Both the position numbers and the translations under genes were made by a program. Shown here one piece after another: positions 38,369 to 47,738 of a DNA stretch of 51,815 nt (its first letter is position 1; every line of letters begins with the position of its first letter). The DNA is taken from positions 1-51,815 of the IMG/VR virus record IMGVR_UViG_3300042430_001780; one strand, given 5' to 3'. The notes under the pieces are model-generated. The model saw only the letters and a program-made list of their open reading frames with translations, was not told the origin of the DNA and did no database searches. Origin of the DNA: a virus.

Positions 38369-39997
38369 ATGGACAATCTTAATTTTTCATTTCCAATCAC
38401 AATGATTAAGACAGAGCAGCGCATTGTATGCGGTGTTGCTACAGCTGACAATGTTGATAAGTCTAATGATATTGTTGATTTTGCAGCATCAGAGATTGCT
38501 TTTAAAAACTGGCAAGGCAACATTCGTGAAATGCATGCCCCTATTGCTGTTGGAAAAGCCATTAGTTACAAACCTTTAAAGTTAAAAGGCGAGGATGGTC
38601 AAGAGTATAACGCTATTCAAGTGGAAGCTTATATCTCCAAAGGTGCCGAGGCTACTTGGCAAAAAGTTCTTGATGGAACACTTCGTGCCTTTTCAATCGG
38701 TGGTCGGATTACAAAGAAAGAAGTCATGGAAGGCAAGATGCATAATGGCAGACCAATTTCTATTATTAAAGAATACGATCTTGGTGAGTTAAGTTTAGTA
38801 GATAACCCAGCAAATGCTATGGCAGTAATTGATTTGGTAAAAATGAACAATGTTGGGGATTTGAATTACGCTCTTGATTGCGACTTGGATTGCCAGATTG
38901 AAAAAGCAAAACAGCCATTAAAGGATCCAAAGGGTGGATTGACTGCTGCTGGTAGAAGGCACTTTAAACAAACAGAGGGCGCAAACTTAAAGCCAGGTGT
39001 TCGTGGAGCCGCCAATACCCCAGAGAAAATGCGCCGCAAAGGTTCTTTCTTAACAAGATTTTTCACCAACCCTTCTGGACCAATGAAGAAGCCAAATGGC
39101 GAGCCTAGTCGCTTAGCCCTTTCTGCCGCCGCATGGGGTGAGCCAGTTCCACAGAACTCTTCAGATGCCGCTGCTCTTGCAGCCAAAGGTCGTAGGTTGT
39201 TGGAAAGGTATGCCAACACTAAGAAGAAGAGTGTTTCGGAAAATGATTTTGATAACTCCTTACTTGATTCTCTGCTAGACATTATTGAGAGTTCGGGTTA
39301 TGCAGAATCAATTGAAGAAGATTTTACAATGGCAACTGATAATGTTGATAATGATATTATTGATATGCTCTTGGATGAATTATACGAGGAGATTGTTATG
39401 GAAGTAGAAAAATCATGTAATTGTGAAATTAATGTTGATAAGGAATTGCAAAATTTAGAAAAATATGATAGTGTAATCCCTATGGATAATTCTTTGACAG
39501 ATAACAAGATGTCATTTATTAAGAAGTTTATTAATTGGGTAGGTCCAATTGATAATTTAGGACTAGAAAAGTCCGAGCAGGATACAGAAGCTTCAACAGA
39601 AGCGGATGTGATTGTTGAACAAGTGGAGGAACAAGATATGGATATTGAAGTTCTTAAAGAAGCCCTTGGTTCAGTCATTGATCAAAAGCTTACCGACTTC
39701 GCAACTTCATTTAAACAAGAAGTAGAAGCGAATGTTGATGCTAAAATTGAGGCTGTAACAAAGAGCGTTGAGGATCAGAAAATTGAATTGGCTGAGAAGT
39801 TGGAGACAACTGAGAAAGCCTTAGAGGTTCAAACAGCAAAGGTTGAGGAATTCGCTCAAGCAGGAGCTGTTAAGAAAAGCGTTGACCCAGAAGATGATGA
39901 AGATGGTGAGGAGCTTGTTAAGTCCGCACCAAAGTCATTCTGGAGCAATATGTATTTACCACAAGAGTTAATTAGCTCTTTGGGTTATAGGTCATAA
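38369..39997 (+). CDS. Prohead protease fused to DUF6321 and a scaffold-like domain
   Basis: 542 aa in three parts. Residues 10-155 match prohead/XkdF-type proteases, with H56 (REMHAPIAVG), S109 (LRAFSIGGR) and the LSLVDNPANA end. Residues about 184-287 are a DUF6321 domain (DPKGGLTAAGRRHFK, KGSFLTRFFTNPSGPM, LSAAAWGEPVP). The rest is acidic with a coiled coil about residues 415-505, typical of a scaffold. The protein would cleave itself and the capsid after assembly. Directly precedes the capsid gene. Confidence 0.85.
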   Translation: MDNLNFSFPITMIKTEQRIVCGVATADNVDKSNDIVDFAASEIAFKNWQGNIREMHAPIAVGKAISYKPLKLKGEDGQEYNAIQVEAYISKGAEATWQKVLDGTLRAFSIGGRITKKEVMEGKMHNGRPISIIKEYDLGELSLVDNPANAMAVIDLVKMNNVGDLNYALDCDLDCQIEKAKQPLKDPKGGLTAAGRRHFKQTEGANLKPGVRGAANTPEKMRRKGSFLTRFFTNPSGPMKKPNGEPSRLALSAAAWGEPVPQNSSDAAALAAKGRRLLERYANTKKKSVSENDFDNSLLDSLLDIIESSGYAESIEEDFTMATDNVDNDIIDMLLDELYEEIVMEVEKSCNCEINVDKELQNLEKYDSVIPMDNSLTDNKMSFIKKFINWVGPIDNLGLEKSEQDTEASTEADVIVEQVEEQDMDIEVLKEALGSVIDQKLTDFATSFKQEVEANVDAKIEAVTKSVEDQKIELAEKLETTEKALEVQTAKVEEFAQAGAVKKSVDPEDDEDGEELVKSAPKSFWSNMYLPQELISSLGYRS

Positions 39998-40011
39998 GGG
40001 AGGATCATCAT

Positions 40012-41058
40012 ATGGCAACACAAAATGAAATTTTAGCAAAAGCTAATGAAGTAACAACGGCAGTGGTGAACTCGGGTAGCGGTGTAAGCTCTATCGGTGG
40101 TCTCCTTAATGCAGAACAGTCAAATCGTTTTATTGATTTCGTAGTAGATCAATCAACTTTGATGCAAAGTTCAAGAGTTGTGCGCATGCGTACACCTCAG
40201 GTTGACATTGACAAGGTGTCAGTCGGTACAAGAATTATGGCAAAAGCAACAGAAGCCAGTGACACTGGTTCAAACGCAGCGGTAACTTTTTCTAAAGTTT
40301 CGTTGAACAGCGTAAAGCTTCGTTTGGATTGGGAATTGAGCACAGAGTCGCTTGAGGATAACATTGAGGGTGCTTCGTTAGAAGATCACCTTGCACAAAT
40401 GATGGCTCGCCAAACAGCAAACGATCTTGACGATCTTTTGATTAATGGTAACACATCATCCAACAATGGTCTTTTGAAGGCTCTTGATGGTTTCAGCAAG
40501 TTAGCTCTTGCAGGTGCAACTGTTATTGATGAAGCAGGAAACAATGTTTCCCGTGCAACCTACGACAGAGTTCTTCGTAACATGCCAAGCAAGTATTTGC
40601 AACGCCGTAACGAATTGCGATTCTTCACAGGCTCGGCAGTTGTGCAAGACACATCTTTCAGCTTGCAGAATCCTAACTCGGCAACAGCCGCAACATCTGG
40701 AGCAGCAGCCCCAGCATCAACATATGGTGAGCAAGCATTCTTGAATGGTTCAATCCGTGCAAACGGTGGTCCAGGTGCTACTGGAATTTCTCCTTATGGT
40801 ATTCCATTGGTGGAAATTCCACTCATGCCAGAAACAGTTTCGGGTGACTATTCAGCCGCTGCTGGTTCACATGGTTATGTTGAATTAACATTCCCAAACA
40901 ATAGAGTTATTGGTATCCACCGTGACATCACCCTCTACCGTCAGTTCCAACCAAAGACTGACACAATTGAGTACACACAGTTTATGCGTGTTGCAAACAA
41001 CATTGAGAACCTTGAGTCTTATGTTCTTGCAAAGAATGTCAAACTGCGCACTCTTTAA
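40012..41058 (+). CDS. Major capsid protein (HK97 fold)
   Basis: 348 aa. NAEQSNRFIDFVVDQSTLMQSSRVVRM near the N-terminus, a KLRLDWELSTESLEDN segment and DDLLINGNTSSN are characteristic of HK97-type major capsid proteins. No long N-terminal delta domain is seen, which agrees with a separate scaffold in the preceding protein. GGGAGGATCATC ribosome binding site. Followed by a strong terminator. Confidence 0.9.
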   Translation: MATQNEILAKANEVTTAVVNSGSGVSSIGGLLNAEQSNRFIDFVVDQSTLMQSSRVVRMRTPQVDIDKVSVGTRIMAKATEASDTGSNAAVTFSKVSLNSVKLRLDWELSTESLEDNIEGASLEDHLAQMMARQTANDLDDLLINGNTSSNNGLLKALDGFSKLALAGATVIDEAGNNVSRATYDRVLRNMPSKYLQRRNELRFFTGSAVVQDTSFSLQNPNSATAATSGAAAPASTYGEQAFLNGSIRANGGPGATGISPYGIPLVEIPLMPETVSGDYSAAAGSHGYVELTFPNNRVIGIHRDITLYRQFQPKTDTIEYTQFMRVANNIENLESYVLAKNVKLRTL

Positions 41059-41079
41059 TATAAATAATTAATGTAGAAA

Positions 41080-41109
41080 GGGTGGAGTGTGAGTAATCAC
41101 CCTCCACCC
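41080..41109 (+). terminator. Terminator after the capsid gene
   Basis: GGGTGGAG/CTCCACCC perfect 8-bp stem with a 14-nt loop, then TCTCTC. The U-tract is weak. Confidence 0.7.
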
Positions 41110-41119
41110 TCTCTCATGT

Positions 41120-41125
41120 TATACT
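41120..41125 (+). promoter_or_regulatory. Promoter -10 (TATACT) for the tail/fibre genes
   Basis: TATACT 31 nt before ATG 41157, just after the capsid terminator; AATAGGA serves as ribosome binding site. Confidence 0.55.
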
Positions 41126-41156
41126 GGATATAAGAATCTATAGAATAGGATGGTTT

Positions 41157-41522
41157 ATGGTAAACAGAGATAATGTAGTTACAACTGAAACAGCAGCCCC
41201 TCGCAAGAAGGCTCCAGCCAAGAAGGCTGCAGTTAAAAAAGAAGTAATCCCTACTGATGGTGATAATGATGGCTTGGTTGATGACGGAAAAGAAACGGAG
41301 CGCCCTGTTGAATTGGCGAACATTTCTAGCGATACTGAATCCCTTGTAATTTATTTTGAAAGTGGAATGGGTTATACAACGGGAACAGGAATTAGGTTTA
41401 CAAGAGAATCCCCAATGAGGGAAGTCTCTTTTGCGGAAGCAAATTTACTTTTAAGACTTTCTAATTTCAGATTAGCTAATGACGAAGAAAAGGAAATGTA
41501 TTATAATAACTTGGAGGGCTAA
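41157..41522 (+). CDS. Virion-associated hypothetical protein (121 aa)
   Basis: Lys/Ala-rich N-terminus (APRKKAPAKKAAVKK), an Asp-rich DGDNDGLVDDG loop that looks like a calcium-binding repeat, and a compact C-terminal domain. Probably a head-tail or decoration protein by position. Confidence 0.65.
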   Translation: MVNRDNVVTTETAAPRKKAPAKKAAVKKEVIPTDGDNDGLVDDGKETERPVELANISSDTESLVIYFESGMGYTTGTGIRFTRESPMREVSFAEANLLLRLSNFRLANDEEKEMYYNNLEG

Positions 41523-41525
41523 TTT

Positions 41526-41909
41526 ATGGCAGGGAATCTTTCAAACTATCTAGAGAACGAATTACTTGATCACTTTCTAGGCACAACCGCATATACTATG
41601 CCAACCACTGTTTATGTTGCTTTGTACACAGTTGCTCCAGATGATACAGGCGGTGGAACACAAGTAACTGGCGGTTCGTATGCTAGACAGCCTGCAACTT
41701 TTGCTGCTGCATCTAGTGGTGCAACATCCAATAGTGCGAATATTGACTTTACGGGAATGCCTGCGGCTACAACTGTAGCTATTGGTATTTTTGATGCAAT
41801 TACATCTGGGAACTTACTATTGTGGGGAACCCTTACAACGAACAAAACAACAGATGCTGGGGATACTCTAAGAATCGCAACAGGCGATCTTGATATCAGC
41901 ATTGACTAG
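41526..41909 (+). CDS. Virion structural protein, actinophage Gp80-like
   Basis: 127 aa. SNYLENELLDHFLGTTAYTMPTTVYVALYT, then GGSYARQPATFAAA and a beta-rich end; this arrangement recurs in structural proteins of actinophages (the tail-fibre-associated Gp80 group). Function in the virion is not established. Confidence 0.75.
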   Translation: MAGNLSNYLENELLDHFLGTTAYTMPTTVYVALYTVAPDDTGGGTQVTGGSYARQPATFAAASSGATSNSANIDFTGMPAATTVAIGIFDAITSGNLLLWGTLTTNKTTDAGDTLRIATGDLDISID

Positions 41910-41918
41910 GAGATTAGT

Positions 41919-42260
41919 ATGCTGAGAAGAGAATTTAGCGGTGCGGTCTTGAGGACAACTCTTTCTGCCAACATCAGCAATAGTGCTTCTTCCATCTCAG
42001 TTGTTGACGGTTCAACATATCCAAGTGGTGCTAACCCATTTGTAATTGTTTTGGATCGTGGTAACACTTCAGAAGAAAAAGTTTTAATCTCTTCAAGAGC
42101 AAGCAATACCCTTACTGTTTCTGAAAGAGGGTATGACGGAACAGTTGCCAATGCTCACATTTCTGGTTCATTTGTAGATCATGTCCTTGATGCAGCTGTT
42201 ATTCAAGATATGAATACAACGACATATGACAATGAAGTTCTTGTCTGGATGGGGGTATAA
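41919..42260 (+). CDS. Virion structural protein (113 aa)
   Basis: All-beta pattern with SSISVVDGSTYP, EKVLISSRASNTLTVSERGYDGT; this is like domains found in phage baseplate or fibre proteins. Overlap-free, 9 nt after the previous gene. Confidence 0.7.
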   Translation: MLRREFSGAVLRTTLSANISNSASSISVVDGSTYPSGANPFVIVLDRGNTSEEKVLISSRASNTLTVSERGYDGTVANAHISGSFVDHVLDAAVIQDMNTTTYDNEVLVWMGV

Positions 42261-42261
42261 T

Positions 42262-42594
42262 ATGGCTAATTTAACGCCAAAAAGTTTCTATATTGGTAGT
42301 GGTTCTGCTACAGATGCTTATACAACAGCAAATACAGTTGGTAATTATTCAATTATTAAAAACATTAATCTTTGCAATACAACTTCTTCCAATGCTGTAT
42401 GCAGCATTCACATTCTTGTTGGTGCAGCAACAGCTGCGGCTAATAACAAGGTGGTAAGCAATGTTACTGTATTAGCAAATAATGTTGTGTATTATAATAC
42501 ATCAGTAGTTATACCTGCTAATAGTAAAATCTATGTAGATCAAGTAACAGCTAACGCTGTGACATTTACAATTAGCGGTGTAGAATATGCCTAA
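42262..42594 (+). CDS. Small beta-rich structural protein (110 aa)
   Basis: ATG 42262 chosen because GGGGG is correctly spaced and the upstream frame overlaps the previous gene. Asn/Thr/Val-rich beta sequence resembling the 38047 protein in composition. Overlaps the fibre gene by 8 nt. Confidence 0.65.
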   Translation: MANLTPKSFYIGSGSATDAYTTANTVGNYSIIKNINLCNTTSSNAVCSIHILVGAATAAANNKVVSNVTVLANNVVYYNTSVVIPANSKIYVDQVTANAVTFTISGVEYA

Positions 42595-44008
42595 TCTCAA
42601 TAAAGATTTAATTAACGATACACTTTCTGTTGATTTAGACAGTACCCAGACACTTTCTAATAAAACTCTTACTACTCCAATTATCAATGGACCAACTATT
42701 ACTGCTACTGGTCAAACACCAGTTATTCATGGCATCTATCTCCCAGAACCCCATGTGATTTATTTTGAAGGTAGTACAGCTGATGGTTTTGAAACAATCC
42801 TAACCGTTGTTGACCCAACAGCCGATAGAACCGTAAGTCTTCCTGATGCGAGCGGAACTGTTGCACTGAGTGGAACTATTGCTCTTGGAACGGACACAAC
42901 TGGCAACTATGTTGCTACGATTGCTGGAACTGCAGATCAAATAACCGTATCTGGTTCGGGTTCTGAAAGCGCAGCTGTTACGATAAGCTTGCCAGCTAAT
43001 GTTACCATTTCAAACAATCTTGTAGTAACTGGTGATCTAACTGTTAGTGGCAATACAACTACTCTTAATACCGCCAATCTTAATGTTGAAGATAGTTTTA
43101 TTCTACTTAATTCTGGTGTAACTGGTTCTCCTACATTAAACTCTGGTCTTGAAGTTGAACGAGGAACTTCTACAAATGTTTTTATTCGCTGGGATGAAAC
43201 AACAGATAAATGGCAGTTCACTAATGATGGTTCAACATATACTAATATAGGTTCTGCTGGATTAATTAGTTCTGCAACTGCTCCAGTTTCTCCGTCTGCT
43301 GGCGACCTTTGGTTTGATACATCTACTGGTGCTTCTTTTATCTACTACAACTCGGCATGGATTGAATTAGGCGGAGGCACACTGTCTCCGTACCAAGCAA
43401 CTTCTACTACCCGCCCATCATCCCCGTGGACTGGTCAACATGTCTATGAAACAGATACAAGTCTTGAGTATGTTTATGGTGGGTCGGCTTGGCAGCAGGT
43501 GTCGGGTGGTACTGCTGTCGGCAACTCAGGCTTGGTGTATGTGAAATCTCAGACGGTCGGCACAGGTGTTTCAAGCGTGACTGTTTCTAATGCGTTTTCT
43601 ACTACTTACGACAACTATCAAATCCAGTTAAGTGGCGGCGTGGGTAGTGGCGATGCCAACCTTCGGTTGACACTTGGTGCAACGGCAACGGGCTACTATG
43701 CTGGTGGCATTTATGTTGGGTACACAGCCTCAACAGTAACGGGTACAAATACAAACAATGGTGCATTTATAGACATCGGATATGGCAGTACAAATGCTTT
43801 GTCGGGCAGAGGCGAAATAGAAAGTCCGTTTCTTACTAAGCGAACAGTCTTTAGAACAAACCCTATTAGCACATCTACCAGTTATCCAATGGGTGTCTTT
43901 GGTGGCTATCTTAATGACGCTACTTCATACACAGCCTTTACAATCACGGCATCAAGCGGAACAATGACTGGTGGAACTATCACCGTGTACGGATACCGAA
44001 AGGCATAA
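42587..44008 (+). CDS. Tail fibre / baseplate appendage protein
   Basis: 473 aa. SLPDASGTVALSGT, LNTANLNVEDSFILLNSG, EVERGTSTNVFIRWDETTDKWQFTNDGS and GDLWFDTSTGASFIYYNSAW are repeated signatures of long phage fibres. The C-terminal 150 residues form a compact beta domain likely for receptor binding. Confidence 0.85.
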   Translation: MPNLNKDLINDTLSVDLDSTQTLSNKTLTTPIINGPTITATGQTPVIHGIYLPEPHVIYFEGSTADGFETILTVVDPTADRTVSLPDASGTVALSGTIALGTDTTGNYVATIAGTADQITVSGSGSESAAVTISLPANVTISNNLVVTGDLTVSGNTTTLNTANLNVEDSFILLNSGVTGSPTLNSGLEVERGTSTNVFIRWDETTDKWQFTNDGSTYTNIGSAGLISSATAPVSPSAGDLWFDTSTGASFIYYNSAWIELGGGTLSPYQATSTTRPSSPWTGQHVYETDTSLEYVYGGSAWQQVSGGTAVGNSGLVYVKSQTVGTGVSSVTVSNAFSTTYDNYQIQLSGGVGSGDANLRLTLGATATGYYAGGIYVGYTASTVTGTNTNNGAFIDIGYGSTNALSGRGEIESPFLTKRTVFRTNPISTSTSYPMGVFGGYLNDATSYTAFTITASSGTMTGGTITVYGYRKA

Positions 44009-44011
44009 CCG

Positions 44012-44143
44012 ATGACACGACCAAACATACAAATAGATGATGAAGTTCGTGAAATGACCGAAGAAGAATACGCCGACCTACTTGCATCGGGTTGGACTGA
44101 GGTTGCTGAAAATAACATCGCAGAAGAATGGACAGGTGAGTAA
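44012..44143 (+). CDS. Small acidic protein between fibre genes (43 aa)
   Basis: ATG 44012 is 3 nt after the fibre stop and its TAA overlaps the next ATG. EVREMTEEEYADLLASGWT resembles the short acidic helices of fibre-assembly proteins. Coding is supported by the overlaps. Confidence 0.65.
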   Translation: MTRPNIQIDDEVREMTEEEYADLLASGWTEVAENNIAEEWTGE

Positions 44144-44907
44144 TGACAGCGATTACTTTCCCTGCTTCTCCATACACAAACCAGATTTTCACTGTTGGCT
44201 CTAAGAGTTGGCAATGGGACGGCTCAGTATGGGTTGCTTATTACAACGAATCTGTTGACTCTGTTTATGGAACAGGCAGTGATGGCGATGCCGTACTTAA
44301 CGGCTCTTCAACTGTTCTAAGCATGGTTCCGTCTGCAAATGTTTATTCCATGACAACAGATTTGTATTTTAATGATTTGACTATTAATGCCAGTGTTCGC
44401 CTTGCGCCTAATGGTTATAGGATATTTGTTAAGGGAGCATTGAAACTCATGGGGAATAACTCTACAATTGGATACACTACAGGGTTTGCAACTGACGGTT
44501 CAATTAAACAAGGTGGAGCGGCGAATACTGCGGTCTCTCACTCTCTTGGTGGTTCCGCTACTGGCTTTGCAGCGACTGCCCCATTAGCATCCCTTGGCGG
44601 AACTAATTACTTTAAAATTCCAAGTCAGGCAATAACTGGTTATTCAGTTACTGCATCTGGTGGTCCTACATTTTTGCGTGGTGGTGCTGGAGGTTCTGGG
44701 CAAGCTGGTGGTGGGATCGTTATCGTTGCTGCTCGTTATATTTCTGGACCAGCAACAGGTACGGCTTATATTAAAGCACCAGGAACTGCTCCCGCAGGTG
44801 GAGGAGTAATTCTTGTTGTATCTTCTGCTGAAACATTGGCTGCTGGAATTACTACTGATGTAACTGGACAAAACGCAGGTACAGTCCACTACATGTCGCA
44901 GGTGTGA
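44143..44907 (+). CDS. Tail fibre-like protein with Gly-rich C-terminus
   Basis: 254 aa. Starts with a short WQWDGSVW domain. Residues about 42-105 (VYGTGSDGDAV...DLYFNDLTINA...GYRIFVKGAL) are paralogous to the start of the next protein. The remainder is Gly/Ala-rich beta-helix-like sequence (GGAGGSGQAGGGIVIV). Confidence 0.8.
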   Translation: MTAITFPASPYTNQIFTVGSKSWQWDGSVWVAYYNESVDSVYGTGSDGDAVLNGSSTVLSMVPSANVYSMTTDLYFNDLTINASVRLAPNGYRIFVKGALKLMGNNSTIGYTTGFATDGSIKQGGAANTAVSHSLGGSATGFAATAPLASLGGTNYFKIPSQAITGYSVTASGGPTFLRGGAGGSGQAGGGIVIVAARYISGPATGTAYIKAPGTAPAGGGVILVVSSAETLAAGITTDVTGQNAGTVHYMSQV

Positions 44908-44908
44908 C

Positions 44909-46507
44909 ATGCCAATTTCAAGAATAGAAAAAAGTGTTGCAAGGCTTGGCAATAATGCAGTGTACGGTGATGGGTCTGATGGCGATGTAATTATTACTGG
45001 TAATCCAATCACTCTTACTTCAGACATGTATTACAACAATTTAACAATAAACAGTGGTGCATTTTTGCTTACAAATGGATTTCGGGTGTTTGTCAAAAAT
45101 ACCCTTACCATAAATGGTGCTATAGGTCTGGGAACATTTACAGGAGGCGTTGTTGGAGAACCAAGTTCCGATATTGCTACTGGTACTATTTCGGGTGTTG
45201 AAACATCGTCATCATCAATTGTTTATTCGGTAGGCGGAACAGGTGGAGGTGGCGTTGGGACTCCAAGCGCAACACAACTTCCTGAGTCTTATCGTAAACA
45301 TATAAATTCTTTAATTGCGGGTGCGGTTGTAACTACAGGTGGGGTCGTTGCTATTAAAGGTGGTGCTAAAGGCACAACAGGAAGCCAAGGGACAACCACT
45401 CCTGCATTAACAGACTCTGATACTTGGACAGGCAAAGCAGGGACAGCAGGGACAGCAGGTTCAGGTGCTACAGCAGGCGCAGCAGGCACGGGCGCTGGTG
45501 GAGCATCACATCAATCCACTCAGTACTACACTTTGGGAATTGGCGATAATCATTCCCATGTTAGTCTGAATGCTACAGCAGGAACAAATGGTGCAGCAGG
45601 AACTCCAGGTACAAACGGTGCCGCAGGCACAACAGGAAGTCCTGGGACAGCCACGGGAGCAACTCCTGGACTTGGAGGGGCAGGTGGAACTCCAGGTTCT
45701 GGAGGTGGATTGGTTTTAATTGTTGCTCACACCGTTAAGGGAAGCGGAAGAGTAATTAGTCTTGGAAGGTCAGGCTCCACTGGTTCTGCTGGTACACCAG
45801 GCACAGCAGGTCAAGCAGGTGCTAACGGAACAGGTGCTACAGCAGGCGTAGCAGGCACAGGTGCTACAGCAGGCGCAGCAGGTACGGGCGGTCATCACCC
45901 AGCCCAAAATTCCCATCACCATTACCCGCATAGGCATGTTAGTTATAAACTTCATTCTCACACTGTTCATCCCGCTGGACCAGAAACATATCATGCAGGT
46001 CATCCACACCCACTTCACGCACATGGGCATAATGCTCATCATTACCACAATGGCAGTTACCATTCAGACGCACCTCATATGCAGGACACTACCCATCCAA
46101 ACGGTCACAGCAATGCCGCTACTAATGTTTTAGATTATTATGTGGGCACTGTTCACGGACACGGTCCTTATGCCAAATATCAGCCCCATGTCCATGTAGA
46201 GGCATCCTTTAACCCTGTCCATGCTCACTACCCACAAAAACATTCTGCTGGAGGCGCAGCAGGAACTCCAGGGACAAATGGTGCAGCAGGAACAGCAGGA
46301 ACAAACGGTGTTGGGGGGCTTGCTGCACCAGCAGCAGCCGCAGGGGGGACTGGCAAAAGAGGTGGGGCAGGCGGTGGAGGGGGTATAATTATCGTTACAG
46401 AAACTACCCCAACTGCTTTGTCTTATGATACAATGAGTGGGCTAACAGCCGACACAGACACATATGCGGCTGCTAGTGGCTATTCATATGTTGTTTTAAA
46501 CCAATAG
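44909..46507 (+). CDS. Collagen-like, His-rich tail fibre protein
   Basis: 532 aa. N-terminal domain paralogous to the previous protein (VYGDGSDGDVI...MYYNNLTINSG...GFRVFVKNTL). Then several blocks of collagen-like Gly-x-y repeats (GTAGTAGSGATAGAAGTG, GTPGTNGAAGTTGSPG). Residues about 330-450 are extremely His-rich (HHHYPHRHVSYKLHSH, HPHPLHAHGHNAHHYH). Paired His residues may bind metal ions as in T4 short fibres, and the Gly-x-y blocks probably form triple helices. Confidence 0.85.
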   Translation: MPISRIEKSVARLGNNAVYGDGSDGDVIITGNPITLTSDMYYNNLTINSGAFLLTNGFRVFVKNTLTINGAIGLGTFTGGVVGEPSSDIATGTISGVETSSSSIVYSVGGTGGGGVGTPSATQLPESYRKHINSLIAGAVVTTGGVVAIKGGAKGTTGSQGTTTPALTDSDTWTGKAGTAGTAGSGATAGAAGTGAGGASHQSTQYYTLGIGDNHSHVSLNATAGTNGAAGTPGTNGAAGTTGSPGTATGATPGLGGAGGTPGSGGGLVLIVAHTVKGSGRVISLGRSGSTGSAGTPGTAGQAGANGTGATAGVAGTGATAGAAGTGGHHPAQNSHHHYPHRHVSYKLHSHTVHPAGPETYHAGHPHPLHAHGHNAHHYHNGSYHSDAPHMQDTTHPNGHSNAATNVLDYYVGTVHGHGPYAKYQPHVHVEASFNPVHAHYPQKHSAGGAAGTPGTNGAAGTAGTNGVGGLAAPAAAAGGTGKRGGAGGGGGIIIVTETTPTALSYDTMSGLTADTDTYAAASGYSYVVLNQ

Positions 46508-46515
46508 GAGTCAAT

Positions 46516-46749
46516 ATGACAATTTTTAATGAAATTTCAGCACAAGACAAAGTTAATGCTTTAAATATGTATAAGAAAAATGCGCTATCTGACATTTTTC
46601 GTTTATGCGTCTTTCTTGGCATAGACACAGAAACTTTTGACCCGAGCACTTATCAGTCAGACGAAACTCTACCGATGGGTGATTCATATCAATTAAGTGA
46701 GCTATGCAAAAGAGTGGTAAACATCAATAATAAACTAAGCAGTCTGTAA
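46516..46749 (+). CDS. Hypothetical protein (77 aa)
   Basis: Helical, with one DIFRLCVFLGIDTETFDPS stretch; no motif. It abuts the next gene, whose ATG follows its stop. Ribosome binding site AGGAG. Confidence 0.7.
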   Translation: MTIFNEISAQDKVNALNMYKKNALSDIFRLCVFLGIDTETFDPSTYQSDETLPMGDSYQLSELCKRVVNINNKLSSL

Positions 46750-47166
46750 ATGCAAAGAGTTATTTACTGCCCTGCTAATGGAGACATGGCACAAGCAGAA
46801 AGTTTATCACTACAGACACAATTGCCAATTACGATTGGCAAAAGTAAATCAATGAATGATATAACTTTTGATGAAGAAATTGTGCAATTATTGTTTGTAC
46901 CAACAATTAATATTTGCTCTTTTGAAAAAACGGTTAAAGTAAATTTTATTCAATGCATTTACTACACAAATGATTGGATTAACTTCAACAAGGACGATTA
47001 TTGTATTATGAGCAGCGACTCAATTGATCAAGACAAAGTTTTTCCGATTATTCACGAAGAGCACCACCTTCGTTTTTTGTATAGACCACAGCTGATTGGC
47101 GAATATATTTTTAAAATCTATTCAAAAGATGAATGCGTCATAGAGAGATCTTTTCAGGTAATCTAA
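46750..47166 (+). CDS. Hypothetical beta-rich protein (138 aa)
   Basis: Begins directly after the preceding stop; its stop shares a base with the oxygenase start. Alternating beta strands (LRFLYRPQLIGEYIFKIYSKD) suggest an immunoglobulin-like fold. Possibly a cofactor or substrate carrier of the cassette, only by position. Confidence 0.7.
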   Translation: MQRVIYCPANGDMAQAESLSLQTQLPITIGKSKSMNDITFDEEIVQLLFVPTINICSFEKTVKVNFIQCIYYTNDWINFNKDDYCIMSSDSIDQDKVFPIIHEEHHLRFLYRPQLIGEYIFKIYSKDECVIERSFQVI

Positions 47167-47738
47167 TGAAACTGCAAGAAAAGTCAATAGGAATTTCTGT
47201 TTATCAAGATGTCCTTGATGGTAAGAATTTTATCCAAGAATTAGAAAAAGAATGTTTGCGAGGAGCAGAAACTTTTTGGAGGAAATCTTTGATTGGATCT
47301 GGTGGAGAGGCAACGGAATATAGAACATCAGATGGTTGTGATTTGCAATGGATTATGAATCCAAACAAGACACATCACTTATATGACATGTTTAGGAATG
47401 ATATTTATTTACCTTTGCAAGATTGCTTTCTAGATTACTCTGCGTATTTTATGGCAAAAAGCGGGTATCATGAACCTATGCAAATGCTAAGATACGAAAA
47501 TGGAGCTAGATACGGAACGCACCTTGATGCTGGTAGAGGATTCAATAGACTTTTTAGTTTAGTTGCTATTTTAGAAAACACTTCTAGCGGCGGAATGCTG
47601 GAATTTCCTTTTCATAAAGTAGAAATTGAGGCTACTCCAGGTTCAGTTGTTTTATTTCCGTCAGGGCTTACTTACGACCATCAAGCACATCCCGTAAACG
47701 ATGGTGTTAAATACTCATTAGTGACTTGGTTTGCATGA
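47166..47738 (+). CDS. Prolyl-4-hydroxylase-like Fe(II)/2OG oxygenase
   Basis: 190 aa. Iron ligands H119-L-D121 (YGTHLDAG) and H175 (DHQAHPV), and K182 in VKYSLVTWF at the place where prolyl hydroxylases bind 2-oxoglutarate through lysine. Also the usual GGMLEFP and GSVVLFPS strands. Lies two genes downstream of the collagen-like fibre; hydroxylation of that fibre is an obvious but unproven idea. Overlaps the halogenase by 4 nt. Confidence 0.88.
   Translation: MKLQEKSIGISVYQDVLDGKNFIQELEKECLRGAETFWRKSLIGSGGEATEYRTSDGCDLQWIMNPNKTHHLYDMFRNDIYLPLQDCFLDYSAYFMAKSGYHEPMQMLRYENGARYGTHLDAGRGFNRLFSLVAILENTSSGGMLEFPFHKVEIEATPGSVVLFPSGLTYDHQAHPVNDGVKYSLVTWFA

Noticed and set aside
45289-46063. Reverse-strand frames in the collagen-like gene rich in Pro/Ala or Cys/Met.
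   Set aside because: They mirror the repetitive Gly-x-y and His codons of the real + strand gene.
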